Shown: positions 1-10,385 of the stretch, piece after piece
How positions within the stretch are numbered: the first letter of the stretch is position 1
Layout: each line of letters starts with the position of its first letter
Source: Gnetum montanum
Lineage: Eukaryota > Streptophyta > Gnetopsida > Gnetales > Gnetaceae
Direction: 5' to 3'
NCBI GenBank assembly: GCA_015680685.1
Contig: MNCI01028376.1
Coordinates: 365,320-429,319, forward strand
DNA: 64,000 bases
Position numbers and translations under genes: made by a program
Notes under the pieces: generated by a model
Seen by the model: only the letters and a program-made list of their open reading frames with translations
Told to the model about the DNA's origin: nothing
The model's database searches: none

Positions 1-135
1 TTCACCATTATCTATTAAAAAATAATAATTTCTATATAAATTATCTTTTTTTCTTATGAGGAAGGCACATTTAAAATACTAGAAGTTCATTACATTATCA
101 ACCATATCATAGATAGAACTAAAAATTCTAGAAAA

Positions 136-183
<48 letters not shown>

Positions 184-185
184 NN

Positions 186-218
<33 letters not shown>

Positions 219-930
219 CATTAAAACATTTTATACTAAAAGAAGACCTTTTATAGTAACCAATTAGGAAAAGAAAAATAAAACATTAAAATAGAGAAAC
301 AAGATACAATAAAAAAAATGAACATTCCTCCTAATTAAAGAAAAATCAGTAGCTTATGACATTTTTCTTCAAAAATTACTATCACCATGATTGTGAGAAA
401 AGGAAAAAAAATCTCTAACAAACCTTAAAACCTTAATTTTAGCATCATTTTTCTTGTTTGAAGATCCATTGATTTCCACAACATCATAAGATATAAAAGG
501 CAAAGGCAATGAAAGTTTTATATTTCTGTTGTTTCCATTTTTCTTAAATCTAAAAAAAATTGAGAAATTATATCATGAATAGACATGTAGTTCTAATGTG
601 TACTAGTCACATCTACAAGCTCCTACCAAAATGATTGGATAGTATGACATTAAAATAAATAATGACTAATGATCTCAAGTTGTATTCTACACTTGATACA
701 AAGCTCACTTGTAAATCAAACCTTTATGGTGTAAAGAATATTCACAAGTACTTTTCTATACAGACATTTAGAGATAAAATGTTTTCTAATATCATCCATA
801 GCTTATATATTTTTTCTTTGTAAGACATTTCAAATTATACGAGACTCATCATCAATTTTAATTGATTTCTCAAGGATTAGAAATAGAATAAATACATTAT
901 AGTTAATAGATAAAATAAAATTTTTTGGAA
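1..930. other. AT-rich intergenic DNA
   Basis: Apart from the GA microsatellite listed separately, I see no coding potential, RNA gene or recognisable repeat here. The composition is typical of decayed plant intergenic sequence. Confidence 0.6.
140..216. repeat. (GA)n microsatellite containing two Ns
   Basis: An almost pure GA dinucleotide run of about 75 bases, interrupted by NN at 184-185. The Ns suggest that the assembler could not bridge the repeat, so the true length is unknown. Confidence 0.97.
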
Positions 931-1030
931 CAATGAGTTGTTAGCCTTGTGGTAAGGATCTTGACTTGGTAAACATAGGTCATAGGTTTGATTCTGCTTA
1001 GTAGAACTAAGTTGTAAAAGAAAAAAACCA
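931..1030 (+). repeat. tRNA-derived SINE-like unit
   Basis: The stretch has the layout of a tRNA-like RNA polymerase III promoter: an A-box-like TGGTAAGGATCT near 950 and a B-box-like GGTTTGATTC near 985, followed by an A-rich end. A diverged relative with the same order of boxes lies on the minus strand at 42,042-42,122. It is too diverged to be a functional tRNA gene. Confidence 0.45.
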
Positions 1031-1124
1031 TAAAAGGAAACTGGTCCAATAGATCCAAGGGGTTTGAGTGGACATAAGTAAAAATTTTAGCTTCAATTTT
1101 AGATATCCTTCCGTTATGCCTCCT

Positions 1125-1560
1125 TCAAAGGATCATTAATACCTAGAGTCATTTGTGCATAACCATCATTCAACTTATACTGATCAAAGTCACCCTAATG
1201 AATAGACTGCCCTTCAACATGTACATTTCCTTCAAACCAAAATTTTAGCTTTTCAAAATTTCACCATGTTGGATTAGCATAAGTTATCAATAATGCATTA
1301 TGAGACAAAAGATTATTGTAAAAGTACTTCATAGGAATCACTTGAACCCATGGCTTGTTCCTTAGTTAAAGCTACTAAATTAGTTTACCAACCAATACAA
1401 AATTGATGTGGTCAAGAAGCTAAATTCTCCAACAACTTTTCTAAATAGGTCGACAAATAAAATCCCATTTTATAGAATAAAAGCTTTTGTCCTTAGTGTG
1501 AAACCAAAGAAATTAACACTACATTTTCTAGAGTAGTCACAATTGCTTATGGGATTTTGT
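1125..1560 (-). pseudogene. Probable non-LTR (LINE) retrotransposon remnant
   Basis: On the minus strand, about 1,264-1,360 reads open for 32 codons, beginning NKPWVQVIPMKYFYNN. This resembles the stretch after reverse transcriptase in plant LINEs, where a PW(V/I)..(L/M)KYF motif is common. The neighbouring sequence can be read in pieces only, with stops and frame changes. No 5' or 3' end or poly(A) tail was found, so this is a short decayed fragment and the call is tentative. Confidence 0.33.
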
Positions 1561-2351
1561 AGCAAGACAATTTATAAAAGGGTCTAGCATTAAGCATAGA
1601 TTTAAGTAGCTACTTGAGTTTATAGTTTTTTCTTCCATGTAGCCAAACATTTTGCCACTTTGTCAATAATTTCTTCCCAAAAAATTATTTTCTATTTATT
1701 TTACAAAAGTAATTTAGAAAATTTATTATATTGTATATGTCTAAAGTATTTTATGGAAAGTTTTACTCCTTTCACAAATATAATAATTTACCACTAATTA
1801 AAAAAATATTTTCTAAAAAGATACTACTATTATGATGAAATTTTGGGAATTAACATATACATGGTTTGAAATTACAATTCTCATTCATTATGATGACATA
1901 TTGATTATATGCATTTAAAGATTATATAACTAATACTAAAATTTGAAACATTATTTTTATGTTTTAAAATATAATTTAATCTTATTTAATAAATTAGAGA
2001 CTACTACTTAGAGTGAGGGCACGGTGCTTGTTTCTCACGTAAGTTCAAGTGTGGGCATAGTAACTCAAAAAAGGTTAGGTTTTTGCTCATCCAACCCTCC
2101 CAAAACCCACCTTTACCAAATAAACATTGAACTTTGAATGATGATAGTTTTAATGAATCATTTAACTCCAGGGAAAAGAAAACAAAAGAGGTACCAATAC
2201 GTGGTCTTAAATCTTTATTGAAGATGACATTGGGAAAGCAATGGAAATGGGTTTGGTGGAGCTAAAAGAACTAAGATGGATTTACCCAACCAATTATAAT
2301 TTATCACGAAGTAGCTTTTCGGACCTGCGACTATGCCGTTGCATGCATGGT

Positions 2352-4757
2352 TTACGGAAAAGCTTGGATCACGCAATTCAGAGGAGGGGCTGGTGGTGGG
2401 AGTGGCAGGATTTTCATGTTAGAAAAACCCGCTGCAAGAAGTACCTCTCTGAATTCTGCTTCCGTCCTCTCGCGCCCACCGTCCATGGTTGCCAGCATGA
2501 GCAAGTCCACTGATAGGCCATTCACCGAGTTGAACTTGTCTGTGTTACCATCTGCATCTGCATTTACAGGAGGGAGCACAATATCCACAATGATGGCATG
2601 GCCATTACGAGGCAAGGCAGCTTTGCAGGCCTTTAAGATTCTCACACAATCAGAGTCATTCCAATCGTGCAGGATGAACTTGAGCACTATGCACTCTGCG
2701 CTTGGCACACTCTTAAACATATCCCCGGCTCTATGTTCCACACCTGGCTTTCATTTGAAAGAAAGGGAAATGAAAGTGATTGAAATTCAAAGAGTTTGTA
2801 AGATATATATATGGCTGCAATAAACAGGCATGGAAAATAATAATAATAAAAACCACAAGCAAGATTCATAATTCACTGTCGCCGCGGTTAAATTCAGTTA
2901 TATAAGAATCCTTTTATATCACTGTCACCCTGAATCAATCTTTATTCTTACGGATAAATATAAAAATAACCGAGCAAAAGATGGTCATGCAATAAGATCA
3001 AAGAAATAACGATGTCTTCGCGGTGGGCTGGATGTAAGAAAATCAACGTTCATTTTCATCCACATTTTCTTCTTACAAAGAAATAACGATGTCTTCGCGG
3101 TGGGCTAGATGTACATTTTCTTCTTACATCTTGGAATCATGGTGAATTTTAAGAGAATTTTTTTATATGTCACTCCACCCTTAATCCCTTATGCCTTATG
3201 TGTCAACAAGAGAACTCACCTGCATTCTTTTACACAATTTCTATTTTCTTGGACAGTTTTTTTTTTCTAGCATAATATTAATCAATTAAAACAAACACGC
3301 TCTTTACTAATGACGATACTTTTTATATCGTTTAGATCTAAATAACTTATAGTTAGATTATTTTATCCTTCAAGGAGGTAAAATTGAACCCCTAGTTAAC
3401 TACCACAAGAAAAGCTTATTGGAAAATTTTTGGTAATAAAAGTAAAAACCTATCAGTTTTTGTGTAGGACATATTAAATATCTCTAAAAATAATGCACAT
3501 CTGCTTTTGCTTAACCACTGGACTAATCTCTTATAGCTGGCATTGAACCCATAACTTTCACATCAAAAATTTTATCATAGTTTGTGAAATCTGCAATTAA
3601 CCAGAAGATCTGAGATTGTGAAGCAGATTCAAAATGGGATGGGAGGTTTAATGCAATAATTAGTGCTATACTTTTATTGGTTTTTAAAGCTTAATACATT
3701 AATTATTGTTAATTCAGATGATAGCCAAAAACTAAAATCTCTATACTCCATTTTTCACTTTAACTAAGCTCCTAGATCAAAAAAATTAAAAAATGCGACT
3801 ACCAACATGAGTGGATATAACTACTCTAGTTTACCAATATTGATAATTTTAATCCCAATTTATAAAAAACATTTCCGATTTGCTGATCCCATATGCTTTT
3901 GCAATGTACAAGTCTTACAATACTACTATCGAGACAAACTCCTTTCCAAAAAAGGTGTGTTAGCACAAACCTGCGCGCTTAGGAGCGGTGGCAATAACGT
4001 GGGGAAGGTCCAAGTTGATGGCGGAGATGATATTGGGGTGTCGCCTCACGATCTGCTCAGCAAGAGTGCCAGTACCCCCGGCAATATCAAGCAGCGAAGA
4101 CACATGGCGGAAGCCTTCATACGAGGATAACAGTGAAGTGGGAAAGAGGGCAGAGATAGCGGCCATGGCGTTATTGAACAAGTCATTGAATCTTGAATCA
4201 GTGGCAGCGTACTTCCACAGATCCATGCCGTGGGCGCGCACAAACGGCTGACCACCGCCCATGACGCATTCATGTAAGCGATGCCAGCCACCGTACACTA
4301 CATCGTCATTCGTCATCACAAACAAATCTCTTCTCGCTGCTACTCCCGGCCGCTGTACAAAACACTTGGCCGCCGCGGAGAGGCCGTACCGGGTTTCTCC
4401 GTCCGAGTGCTTGGCCGTGAAAAAGCCGGTGGCCGCCAGAAAGCGCATAATTCTGTGCAGTACGTCCAGCCCCTTCGGTGGTGGCGATGGCGACAGGTGC
4501 TCGGCAATTTCGGTGACGGTCATGGCCGATTCGGCTCCGAACATGATGTCGGGCAGCCCCAGAAGCAGCACGGCCTTCACTGCCATGGACTCTGCAAATG
4601 AGAAGGTTATCTTGTTTGCTGCGGCGTAGGCTTCTTGCAGCACGACCATTTCCTTGATGCTGCTGCTGCTTAATTCTTGCTCCTGCGTCATTGCCTTTGC
4701 AGTTAGAGACTGGTTCTTAACGACGTCTGTCTTTCTGATCACTGCAATGCAATGCAA
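2352..4757 (-). CDS. COMT-type plant O-methyltransferase, two exons (4757-3971 and 2743-2352)
   Basis: Class II S-adenosylmethionine-dependent O-methyltransferase of specialised metabolism, a cytosolic family that methylates hydroxyls of phenolics or related compounds. Exon 1 ends after codon base 1 at a GCAG|GT donor (3971/3970). Exon 2 starts after CCAG at 2743, giving 392 residues from Met1 or 370 from Met23 (4691). Met23 suits the family length of about 350-380 better. Residues 35-115 match the N-terminal dimerisation part. The SAM motif LLDIAGGTG is at 222-230, NLDLPHVI at 248-255, the catalytic His in ILHDW at 288, and GGRERTEAEF at 351-360. There are no internal stops, and the stop is TAA at 2354-2352. 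The substrate cannot be told from sequence. Partial copies of its 5' end and exon 1 lie nearby (6,244-6,413 and 8,143-8,240). Confidence 0.9.
2744..3970 (-). other. Single intron of the O-methyltransferase gene
   Basis: A 1,227-bp GT-AG intron sits at the position between the NLDLPHVI region and the GVEHRAGDMF region, where many plant O-methyltransferases carry their intron. It is AT-rich. It contains a short tandem duplication (a roughly 38-base unit at 2,999-3,036 repeated at 3,076-3,113, offset 77). No other gene is seen in it. Confidence 0.8.
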
Positions 4758-4878
4758 ACCACTAAGTGAGTGAGTGAGCGTGCCAAAAGCATTTGCTTAA
4801 CTCGTATTCTTATAGGATTCATGCAAGTCCCTCGGTCAGATGCTCATCCTAATATGCCGGCGCAGTATACTTATTTTT

Positions 4879-4888
4879 CTATATATGT
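4879..4888 (-). promoter_or_regulatory. TATA-like element upstream of the O-methyltransferase
   Basis: ATATATAGAA on the minus strand lies about 125 bases upstream of the first in-frame Met, or about 190 upstream of Met23. The equivalent site in the duplicated block near 8,300 reads AAACATG instead, so the copy has lost it. Confidence 0.4.
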
Positions 4889-4910
4889 TTCTTTTTCTCA
4901 GCGTACATCG

Positions 4911-5279
4911 CCATCATCGATTTAATTCAGAGTGGACAATTCTCTTGTTTTGTAGTCGATCGCAGTGGTTGCAAATGCTATGGCGCTGAAGAAAATTCAG
5001 CGGATACCATTTTCTTATTAAGACTTTTTCCTTTGCATAAAGGGCTGCACATGACTTTTCCCCTAAGGGGGACTCTGAACGTGGCTTTTACCATCATCGA
5101 TTTAATTCAGAGTGGACAATTTTCTTGTTGTGTAGTTGATCGCAGTGGTTGCAAATGCTATGGCGCTGAAGAAAATTCAGCGGATACCATTTTCTTATTA
5201 AGACTTTTCCCTTTGCATGGCAAGGGCTGCACATCACTTTTCCCCTAGGGGGACTCTGAACGCCTCCTGGCTTTTACCA
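4911..5279. repeat. 180-bp tandem duplication in the O-methyltransferase 5' flank
   Basis: A unit starting CCATCATCGATTTAATTCAG at 4,911 repeats at 5,091 with a few substitutions and small indels. Only one copy of this unit is present in the duplicated block near 8,430, so the tandem copy probably arose after, or was lost from, the larger duplication. The short ORF that spans it is not a gene. Confidence 0.9.
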
Positions 5280-6243
5280 GGAAGTAGAATGAAATGTTAG
5301 CGGAAGTTTCTGCTCCTGCGTATGATTTATATCACATGCTTTTGTCAGTACATGCTTTGTCATTTTTCGAACATCCATGTTTGACCATGAGAGTTTTAAT
5401 ATAATTTAGCATTGTTTGTTGGATCTTTTAGTTTGTTAGAACTTTCCGATGAAAAGTTTTATCATTAAATTAATATTTCATTATTAAAATTAATAAAATA
5501 CACTAAATTATTTGATTAAGTAATTTTTAAAAATTATTTTATTGTTAAACCAGCTAAACTTCCTTCCATGTATACTTCAAGCAACCGGTTAAGCGTTGGA
5601 ATTTTAAAATTCTTTTAAATACATATATTTTATAGAATTTCTTGTACTGTTTCAGTTGTATATAGGGTATTCTCATGCAACTTTCTGTACGAACAGTCCA
5701 CGAAGAAACAGTTGCCTGTATATGTGATATTTTCAGTCTTTCCGGTATCAAAGTGATTTAAAACTTGAAGAATAATAAGCATGGACCGACAAAAGCATGT
5801 TATATAAATTCATATGCACTTAGTCAAACTTTTTTTACTTCTTGGTAAAAGGCGTGAGACATGGAACTTTTACTATGTAACGTCGAAGTCTGTAAAAAGA
5901 GAAGTATTTGATGGAATTTTCCTGGGTGACATAACCCTGATATGTGCTCCAAGAATAGCGTTGGCAATGACTGCATTTGGCATTTGATTTCAAACAAAGC
6001 ACCTACAAAACAACGGGCTCTAGGACCAAGAAAGAGATTAAGAAGAATATTCTGCGTCAGCGTAAGAGCCGCCGCATGTCACGGGAATGTCACGGGAATT
6101 ACAAAGGCGTTTTTTAGCGCATAAGGTGGAATCTCGGGATGAATATGGTTATAGTTCTCATAACAAAAATTTAAAAATTTTAAAAGGTGCATTTTGAAGA
6201 TGTGTTATACTTNTATACATCACGTGCATAACTCTCAGCGTTC

Positions 6244-6413
6244 AGTGATTTTGGCAACTATGAATAGCCGTACAATGGGAAATAACATAAAAACTTCTTT
6301 ATTAATGTATATCTCATGTTCATTATCAAAGAAAACAGTGAAGCATCATCCCAATATCTTCTCTGTCATCAATTTTGACCTTGAGCAAGTCATTGTGATC
6401 ACCCCTAAAATTT
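6244..6413 (+). pseudogene. O-methyltransferase exon 1 fragment, inverted relative to the intact gene
   Basis: On the plus strand, 6,322-6,413 encodes VKHHPNIFSVINFDLEQVI, which aligns residue by residue with VRRHPNIISAINLDLPHVI in exon 1 of the intact gene. The sequence just before it (MNSRTMGNNIKTSLLMYIS) can be aligned to FNNAMAAISALFPTSLLSSY with a small gap. The SAM motif between them is missing. Similarity continues past the equivalent exon end into the intron start (GAGCTAACA against GTGCTAACA). This is therefore a fragment of genomic DNA, not of a processed mRNA. It is diverged and non-functional. Confidence 0.7.
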
Positions 6414-6486
6414 GAGCTAACATTTTAGCTATGCATCGGAGATTCGCGATTCAGATAAATTTTCAGGTTCGCGTCAGATTCAGGAG

Positions 6487-6705
6487 CGCATACAGAAGCG
6501 CATTAAATTTGCAATGGGCACGTATTTCATAATTTCTAATGAAATTTTGTCTGGATTTGTACACATTTGTACACAGAAGCGTTCGTATTTCATAATTTCT
6601 AATGAAATTTTGTCTGGCTTTGTACACAGAAGCGCATTAAATTCACAATGGGTACGTATTTCATAATTTCCAATGAAATTTTGTCTGGATTTGTACATAT
6701 ACATT
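6487..6705. repeat. Tandem repeat, about 3 units of 65-90 bp
   Basis: Three copies of a unit with core TATTTCATAATTTC, then AATGAAATTTTGTCTGG, then TTTGTACA start near 6,523, 6,585 and 6,656. Two of them are preceded by AGAAGCGCATTAAATT. The minus-strand ORF here simply reads the repeat. Confidence 0.9.
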
Positions 6706-6754
6706 GAATTGGTTGCCTTGCCTTGCCTCATATTGTTCTTTGCCTTTTTAATTC

Positions 6755-7004
6755 TTGCAATGTCTGCATTTTACATTAAAATCTTACATATCTTCTCCTG
6801 TTCTGAATCATACCAAAAATTTCATTTCATTGTTAAATGGCAAGCAAGCAATCAAGATTCATTTTTTAGGCTTTTTTAGTTCTTGTGATGTCTGCATTTT
6901 ACATTAAAATCTTACATATCTTCTCCTGTTCTAAATCATACCAAATATTTCATTTCATTGTTAAGTGGCAAGCAAGCAATCAAGATTCATTTTTTAGGCT
7001 TTTT
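6755..7004. repeat. Two-copy direct repeat, about 128-bp period
   Basis: TGTCTGCATTTTACATTAAA and the following 100 bases, through CAAGATTCATTTTTTAGGC, occur at about 6,757-6,875 and again at 6,886-7,003 with few differences. Nothing coding is seen here or in 7,005-7,339. Confidence 0.9.
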
Positions 7005-7339
7005 GATTGAGGCTTGAGGCTTACTTTCATTTTTTGAAATATTGGGTTGAGTAACAAAAGGATTTCATTTTATTGCTGTCATTTTGGTTGTTGCAGAAAT
7101 TATATGTTTGGCCAGATTATGGCTCCTAAGTAAGGAAATGGATTCAATGCCCTCCATACCTTTGCAAATTTTCTTGCTTCAATTTAATGGTGATATTGCA
7201 ATTTTCTGCAATTTTTAAGCATTAACAATATTTTGGATTTACATTGTACTTGTTCTATATTTTACAATGTATTTTTATGATTGTTGATGCGTAAATTTTG
7301 GTCACGCTTCCAACACCGGAAAAACTCGTTTAAGGAGAC

Positions 7340-7975
7340 NAAGGCACATGTACCCCAACACATTCAGAATCACGAATCCTCGATTCCTCCTCACTTCCAC
7401 AAATCAGATTCTTTTGATGCATAGCATTTTTGTGTTCAACCGGGTAACTTAAAGTCATGACACTACTAAGTATTCATCATCATTTTACCCTTTACTGTNG
7501 CGGTAGAGGTGGCAATCCACGCGGCAGAGCAAGGTGACTACGCAGGAGCTGACCAAGGTGGCAGCCCAAAATAGGATACTGCGGGGACGCGGCAGNTTGA
7601 AAACCATTCTTTCGTATGAGCAAAGCTATATATAAATCATTAATTATAATTAGGATTACTTTATGATTGAACATAAGCCCATGAGTTTATCCTCNAGCAT
7701 TTTAGTGTTCAACCGGGTAACTTAAAGTCATGACACTACTAAGTATTCATCATCATTTTACCCTTTACTGTTAAAATGATGTGGGTTACTATAGTTTTTT
7801 ACCCCTTGATCTATATAAAAAGCTAATTTCAAGTGTTTGTAATTGCTTTTATGATTTTTCTTATATATATATTTTTGAAAACCATTCTTTCGTATGAGCA
7901 AAGCTATATATAAATCATTAATTATAATTATGATTACTTTATGATTGAACATAAGCCCATGAGTTTATCCTCAAT
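7340..7975. other. N-bounded patchwork duplication, likely an assembly artefact
   Basis: Single Ns at 7,340, 7,499, 7,596 and 7,695 cut this stretch into blocks. The block ending at 7,498 repeats 7,697-7,769, and the block 7,597-7,694 repeats 7,876-7,973. Between them, the N-bounded block 7,500-7,595 is GC-rich and unlike its surroundings. It takes the place of the ordinary AT-rich 7,770-7,875. The pattern fits unmerged contig ends better than a biological duplication. Confidence 0.75.
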
Positions 7976-8150
7976 ATCTCTCCTAGAATAAAATCTGTCC
8001 CCTTTCTCCTTTTTCTATAGAAATTTGCAGTCCTTATTCAATTGAGATGCTTCTTATATTTATAACACCTTGGTATTTTCTTGGGAGCACCATTTACAAC
8101 TTTATAACACCTTGGTATTTTCTTGGGGGCACCATTTACAACTTTCTGCT
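7971..8150. repeat. Direct repeat, copy 1, with an internal 42-bp tandem repeat
   Basis: The segment beginning CCTCAATATCTCTC and ending ACCATTTACAACTTTCT recurs at 9,437-9,577. Within this copy the piece TTATAACACCTTGGTATTTTC and its next 20 bases occur twice in tandem (about 8,059-8,102 and 8,101-8,143). Together with the O-methyltransferase flank copy, this makes a roughly 1.47-kb unit that starts again at 9,437. Confidence 0.85.
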
Positions 8151-8240
8151 GCTGGTTAATTCTTGGTCCTGCATCATTGCCCGTGCAGTTAACGACGTCT
8201 GCCTTTCTGTGCAAAACCACCAAGAGAGTCAGTGAGCGTG
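8143..8240 (-). pseudogene. Broken copy of the O-methyltransferase 5' end
   Basis: This matches the leader and first codons of the intact gene (4,660-4,795). The minus strand reads MMQDQEL and then Thr-Ser-Ser where the gene has MTQEQELSSSS, preceded by the RKADVV leader equivalent to RKTDVV. After these few codons the copy switches to the unrelated 42-bp tandem repeat, so the rest of the gene is missing. The upstream TATA-like sequence is mutated too. Confidence 0.75.
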
Positions 8241-9437
8241 CCAAAAGCATTTGCTAGGATTCATGAAAGTCCCTCGGTAACGCAGTATACTTATTTTTCT
8301 AAACATGTTTCTTGGTCTTAAGCGTACATCGTTGTACCTACCGAGGTTTTGCCCAAAAGTCTTACATAATGAGAGAGGCAGATGCGTATCAGTATTGGAT
8401 TGTGATTTGAACATGACCGAACATCAACAACATCATCGATTTAACTCAGAGCGTAGAAAATTCTCTTGTTTTGTAGTTGATCGCAGTGGTTGCAAATGCT
8501 ACGGCGCTGAACAAAATTTCACGGATACCTTTTTCTTATTAAGACTTTTTCCCTTTGCATGGCATGGCAAGGGCGGCACGTCTCGTTTTAAGACTTTTCA
8601 TAGGGGGACTCTTAGCACCTCGTGGCTTTTGGCTTTTACCAGGAAGTAGAATGAAATCTTTATGGAAGTTTCTGCTCCTGCGTATGATTTATATCACATG
8701 CTTTTGTGAGCAGGCAGTACATGCTTTGTCATTTTTACAACATCCATGTTTGACCATGAGAGTTTTAATATAATTTAGCATTGTTTGTTGGAACTTTTAG
8801 TCTGTTAAAACTTTGATGAAAAGTCTTATCATTAAATTAACATTTCATTATTAAAATTAATAAAATACACTAAATTATTTGATTAAGTAATTTTTAAAAA
8901 TTATTTTATTGTACTTCCATGTTAACTTCATGCAACAACCGGTTAAGCGTTGGAATTTTAAAATTCTTTTAAATACATATATTTTATAGAATTTCTTATA
9001 CTGTTTCACTATTATATAGGGTATTCTCATGCAATTGTCTTTTCTGTACGGAACAGTCCACGCAGAAACAGTTGCCTGTATATGTGATATTTTCAATCCT
9101 TCCGGGTATCAAATCTTCACAGTCGAGTGATTTGGAACTTGAAGAATAATAAGCATGAACTGACAAAAGTATGTTATATAAATTCATATGCACCTAGTCA
9201 AACTCTTTTTAGTTCCTGGTAAAAGGCACGAGACATGGAACTTTTATTGTGTATGGTCGAAGTCTCTAAAAAGAAAATTATTTGATGGAATTTTCCTGGG
9301 TGACATAACCCGTGCTCCAAGAATAGCGTTGGCAATGACTGCATTTCGCATTTGATCTCAAACAAAGCACCTACAAAACAACGGGCTCGAGGCCCAAGAA
9401 AGAGATTAAGAAAAATATGATGCGTCAGCTTAAGAGC
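8143..9437. repeat. Segmental duplication, copy 2
   Basis: The second copy of the O-methyltransferase 5' flank (see 4,660-6,080), with the same order of segments and one rather than two copies of the CATCATCGATTTAA unit. ORFs within it correspond to non-coding positions of copy 1 and are not genes. Confidence 0.88.
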
Positions 9438-9577
9438 CTCAATATCTCTCTTAGAATAAAATCCACCCTTTTTCTCCTTTTTCTATACAAATTTGCAGTC
9501 CTTTTTCAATTGATCATGCTTCTTATATTTATAACACCTTCGTATTTTCTTGGAAGCACCATTTACAACTTTCTTGA
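9437..9577. repeat. Direct repeat, copy 2 (start of a further duplicated unit)
   Basis: Repeats 7,971-8,150 without the internal 42-bp duplication. It directly follows the end of segmental copy 2 and then breaks off. Confidence 0.85.
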
Positions 9578-10385
9578 ATTTAGTTTTATATTTACCAAAG
9601 GATTTAACAAAGTGTTGTTTACTTGATCCTTTAATAATTAATGTTTTAGTAAATACAAGCTTAGAATTCTTTCTTTAAAGTTTTTCTGTTATCAACCATG
9701 CTACATCTTTATCAAATTTTAAAAGGGTACTAGTGTTGTTAATATTTTGATCAATATAATCCCATGATTTAGGAAACGACTAGAATAAAGCAATATATCC
9801 GTCTTCTTTTATATTATTACCTATCAATTATAATTAAAAGTAGTATGATGAGAAGTAATAGTTGCATTATCAAATATCCTTAATAAGGATATTTGTCTTC
9901 TAAGATGCAATCTATTTGAAAGAAAATTGGATTAATAAATTCTACTAACAATATTCCACAAACTCTTTTTAGTCTTTTCATCTTTCAAATTTACCAATGT
10001 ATAGTTTAAACTAAGAGATCTTTTATTTGGACCTTCCAAAAATCATAATTGCAACCATCAAATTTTTCTACTTCCTCAATGTATTTAGAGCAAATCACCA
10101 TTTTAATACACTTAACAAAATAAGTATCCTAGTAATCAAATCAATATTCATTTTATATCAACTTGTTAATTTACAAAGATCTAGATCTTCATATAGACAA
10201 ATGGTAAAAGTAAACTCACGTGGTTGACCCTATTTTGTTGGGATAGGGCTAGGATGATGATGATGATGACATCTCAATTAAGCAAAATAATAGAACATAG
10301 CAAGCAATAAAAGTATAAATTCAATCATGAAATTGGAAGAAATACATCAAGAATAAAAGAATTTATTTTAAGAAAGCATACAAGA
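9578..10385. other. AT-rich intergenic DNA
   Basis: No gene, RNA or recognised mobile element is seen. Short (GAT)n near 10,253-10,268 is the only pattern noticed. Confidence 0.55.

Larger units (their letters stand above)
4660..6080. repeat. Segmental duplication, copy 1 (5' end and flank of the O-methyltransferase)
   Basis: This block is matched by 8,143-9,437 with the same order of segments: the first codons and 5' leader of the gene, the CGCAGTATAC stretch, the CATCATCGATTTAA unit, the AGGAAGTAGAATGAAAT segment, an AT-rich stretch, and the end at GCGTCAGC.TAAGAGCC. Differences are substitutions and small indels. The part beyond 5,280 holds no gene that I can support. Confidence 0.88.

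Noticed and set aside
3807-4629. Plus-strand ORFs across exon 1 of the O-methyltransferase
   Set aside because: They are antisense shadows of a well-conserved minus-strand exon whose GC content keeps several frames open.
5033-5248. 71-codon plus-strand ORF
   Set aside because: It spans the 180-bp tandem duplication, and the corresponding frame in the copy near 8,450 differs; it is non-coding 5' flank.
5554-5751. Minus-strand ORF repeated at 8,875-9,096
   Set aside because: The similarity comes from the segmental duplication; frames shift between the copies, so no protein is conserved.
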